DNA of 64,000 bases. Origin: Planctomycetota bacterium (GTDB taxonomy: Bacteria > Planctomycetota > UBA1135 > GCA-002686595). Numbering within the stretch: position 1 is the stretch's first letter; every line of letters begins with the position of its first letter. The translations under genes were made by a program, and so were the position numbers. Positions 62,401-64,000 of this stretch are shown here, one piece after another. The notes under the pieces were generated by a model, which worked only from the letters and a program-made list of their open reading frames with translations, did not search any database and was not told where the DNA came from. The stretch lies in the NCBI GenBank assembly GCA_014238415.1, contig JABABA010000001.1, forward strand, positions 1-64,000, read 5' to 3'.

Positions 62401-64000
62401 CCCATTGCCAATCGTCTGGGATGAGCTGATCAACCAGGAGATTTCCGTTTCTCAGCCCACCACTCTGGCCTATGGCCCTGACGGCAGGCTTTACGTGGGG
62501 CGGTTGAGTGGTCACATCACGGTCATCAGTCTGGATACGAACTGGGATGTGCTCTCCATGACAACCTACCCGGGAGTCTCCAGCCAGTGGAACAACGACC
62601 TGTTGGGGATTGCCTTTGATCCCTACGACTCAGTGGCCGGCGGTGACTTGAAAGTCTATGTGGCTCATGGGGCCCACTATGCGAACGGAGGCGGGTCGTT
62701 CTCGGGGCCTTCTGCATACTCCGGACAAGTCAGCATTTTGGAGGGCCCCAACTTCGACAATCCGATTCCCCTTGTTACAGGTCTGCCAGTATCCAATCAC
62801 GATCATGGCATCAATGGACTTGAGTTTGATCACGATGGGAACCTCTTGATTACTGTTGGAGGTAATACCAACGCTGGAGTGAAGTGGCCCCTGATAGGTG
62901 ATCTGCCCGAGTCGCCGCTTTCCGCGGCAGTGATTCGCGCCTGGATCAAGCGGGCTGGCTTTGACGGCGTGATCACTTATGAGCTCAGTGCAACAGGCGC
63001 TCCGAGTGCCAATCAGGTGGAAGGCGAGCTGGTTGAGGTCAGCGGTGGGAGTGTATCCGTGGTGGCTTCGGGTTTGCGCAATGTCTATGACCTGGTCCTG
63101 AGCACCAAGGGGCTGCTCTATGTAACTGATAATGGGCCCAATGCGGGCTATGGGCCTGAAAGCACCGGCCCGAACACCATGGGCGGGATGCCTCACCCCA
63201 CTGATCAGGATGAACTCGATCTGCTTGAAGATGGGCGCTACTTTGGCCATCCCAATCGTTCCCGAGGACGTTGGGACGCGCGTCAGAATGTGTATCACTC
63301 AACTACGGCCCCGCCACTACCCGGGATCTACACGTCGCCATTGACCGGGCTGGCCTCTTCAGCAGACGGAATCGTCGAGTATCGCTCGGCTGCCTTTGGA
63401 GGTCAGCTGCGCGGAGACTTGATGGTCCAGAAATGGAACAGCCCTCCTCGTTGGGTGGAGTTGGCTCCCGACGGACGCAGCGTCGAGAACGTTTCTGTTC
63501 TGGCCGCCGATGTGGATGGCTTGGACTTGACCACAGGACCCGCAGGGGTCTTGATCAGCGCGGACTTCAGCGCCAACAAGGTGCATTTCATTGCTCCTGC
63601 GTCCGGCTTGACAGGGCCTTTGGCAGTCTTCGATGTTCATCCCTGGCGAGCCCCTGAGACTGGCGGCGGGAGGTTCGTGATCGGCGGGCGAAGCTTCGGA
63701 AACCTGTCCAACACCAGCGTTTTCTTCGACGGGGTATCCGCCAGTTTGCAGAGCGTGGAGGCCACTCGTATCGTGGGGGTTCTGCCTTCTGTTCCAGGGG
63801 CTGCCTCGGCCACCTTGGTGAGGATAACAGTGCAGGTGGGCACAGCCCAGGCGCAGCTGCCCGAGGCGTTCCGCTGGCTGCCCGCAACGCCGGGCTGGTC
63901 CCGTGGTGCCTGGTCCAGCGGCACGAACATGCCAGATCCATTGGGCGAGGTGGCCGCTGGGGTCGTTGCTGGTCGTGTGATCATGGTGGGTGAGGGCTCA
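59480..64000 (+). CDS. Giant secreted surface protein with Calx-beta-like, malectin-like, IPT/TIG and beta-propeller regions (right end missing)
   Basis: The frame is open from the ATG at 59480 to the edge (1,507 codons, no stop), so the gene is incomplete. A signal peptide covers about residues 1-29. Two Calx-beta-like units lie at about 35-255 (GTATAGVDYNAP). A malectin-like carbohydrate-binding region lies at ~384-518 (YDLTFHFAEPEHN). A DFGTVDQG-type anchor domain lies at ~527-610, a PKD/cadherin-like part at ~657-742, and an IPT/TIG domain at ~894-973. A glucose/sorbosone-dehydrogenase-like propeller lies at ~987-1380 (HDHGINGLEFDHDGNLLIT), and a second IPT/TIG-like region at ~1384-1470. 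It likely binds glycans at the cell surface. Domain borders are judged by eye. Confidence 0.85.
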   Translation, partial: MSAPTCPSLGRSGLYLVAFSVLPSLAAALQGTPTVAFAPSLPTTLVEGGVGVDLFVELSAVQSADVIVPFELSGSALAGPDYVSTPASPLVIPAGSASASLNLVALVDGLHEGDEILDVTLLTPIGADLGSPAAHSLLLQDLDSAPLLFFEEPRTLVLENQGTVMVRVELSAPSALPVLFSGLVGGTATAGVDYNAPAGPFQIDPGLLVYDVPVDLLDDGDVEGTEVLRIELNPALMSGATMGSPWVHRMRIRDDESTRSSATPMGLQAVPSMVVLPQTRAGETSAPQTVSIINTGLTSHTVLDFELGGMRPEQYDAMLVAGPGPHILAPGESTEVSIWSSPDTSGRHGALLRVIQAPAGDPETLIRIDGLALGPLGEDLLVCAGRFPVITVAGLEFAPEFGSTGTGTQSAHTDPIVGSEDDALYQDLRVGRQLEYGFNLPPGAYDLTFHFAEPEHNLTGQRVFEIAAEGQVLLPAYDVIASAGQVHTATSTGALRVHVQDGVLNVSLTASVGQALFQALEVRAAAVLELTPADVLDFGTVDQGLPSQLLLGVENTGLFGAHLTGLTMEPSLGSAQDFVVQVDGVDYSGSDLDVAYGLDFWIQPGETIQVPVTFTPTEHAHHHFDLSFSGGFDQVAVEVEGVGDADSTWGFMHPTISRSPTVVVDYNADGSETILLSGAESHTHEPGRSLVGYDWELNGVPFASAVETTLNLPLGPADVSLTITDDGTPPFSATVHEPLVVHSADQVPEVLALYYHDLSGNPNSLLDAPPVRADFIDRIALLGVTEIQASMGTSPFSADVMLELRCSFDVSQPELYHFIPTGGSETRVLVDGLAHSAAQMLNPGLHQLTARFALSTLADLPVNVTAMIAGVAAPDFADSVVHDENGIVPVIHTMPTLGIDTGGTTILIEGFGFYPQEQMTLHWGGASIPASALEAWSADGLMFLTPPGTGTVSVWVETPAGSSNAIDFEYSPSGPLPIVWDELINQEISVSQPTTLAYGPDGRLYVGRLSGHITVISLDTNWDVLSMTTYPGVSSQWNNDLLGIAFDPYDSVAGGDLKVYVAHGAHYANGGGSFSGPSAYSGQVSILEGPNFDNPIPLVTGLPVSNHDHGINGLEFDHDGNLLITVGGNTNAGVKWPLIGDLPESPLSAAVIRAWIKRAGFDGVITYELSATGAPSANQVEGELVEVSGGSVSVVASGLRNVYDLVLSTKGLLYVTDNGPNAGYGPESTGPNTMGGMPHPTDQDELDLLEDGRYFGHPNRSRGRWDARQNVYHSTTAPPLPGIYTSPLTGLASSADGIVEYRSAAFGGQLRGDLMVQKWNSPPRWVELAPDGRSVENVSVLAADVDGLDLTTGPAGVLISADFSANKVHFIAPASGLTGPLAVFDVHPWRAPETGGGRFVIGGRSFGNLSNTSVFFDGVSASLQSVEATRIVGVLPSVPGAASATLVRITVQVGTAQAQLPEAFRWLPATPGWSRGAWSSGTNMPDPLGEVAAGVVAGRVIMVGEGS

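Overview
The window is GC-rich bacterial chromosome, densely packed with genes on both strands. About 50 protein genes and two CCA-encoding tRNA genes (His-GTG, Ala-GGC) can be supported. I see no IS elements, CRISPR arrays, phage genes or rRNA. The gene style suggests Planctomycetota or a close relative: an FHA-Ser/Thr kinase, a DUF4388/PATAN giant protein, TMTC-like TPR membrane proteins, EF-hand secreted proteins and a large multidomain surface protein with malectin-like and Calx-beta-like modules. This assignment is inferred from gene content, not from a marker tree.

Layout. (1) 1-5.5 kb: a flippase-like protein (cut by the left edge) and an NhaC-type antiporter in one operon, a coiled-coil membrane protein, AsnRS and a lipoprotein. 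(2) 5.5-18.1 kb, mostly minus strand. One run is zinc-ribbon membrane protein, ThiF/MoeB, MobA-like transferase, DUF4388/propeller giant and lipoprotein. tRNA-His follows. A second, tightly coupled run is yggS, FHA-kinase, a degenerate purine-nucleoside-phosphorylase-like protein and purN. tilS stands alone. (3) 18.3-23.9 kb, plus strand: gap, pgk, rpe, accD, a 51-residue membrane protein and an SGNH hydrolase. (4) 23.9-34.8 kb: an EF-hand repeat protein, an oxygenase-like/methyltransferase pair, an FAD dehydrogenase, panB, an S1-domain protein, an SDR, a YtcJ-like amidohydrolase, OsmC and a c-type cytochrome lipoprotein. (5) 34.8-43.6 kb: a likely surface-glycan or protein-glycosylation region with a TMTC-like TPR protein, GT9, a polytopic GT-C-like protein with an EF-hand, a large lipoprotein and two related zinc-ribbon methyltransferases. 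(6) 43.7-47.8 kb: xseB-ispA-dxs-nadK, supplying isoprenoids and NADP. (7) 47.8-53.5 kb: a Na/Pi symporter with a PhoU protein, then lysS with a Lol-type ABC exporter and tRNA-Ala. (8) 53.8-64 kb: leuS, a TldE/TldD pair and a surface protein of more than 1,500 residues that runs off the right edge.

Genes within runs often overlap by 4 nt (ATGA or GTGA), which implies translational coupling. At least six genes or operon heads have a TANNNT -10-like hexamer only 6-7 nt before the start codon, which points to leaderless transcription as a common mode here.

The most unusual items are the PNP-fold probable pseudoenzyme translationally coupled to an FHA kinase and purN, the oxygenase-methyltransferase pair, the membrane glycosyltransferase-like protein with a canonical EF-hand, and the malectin/Calx-beta/TIG/propeller surface protein.
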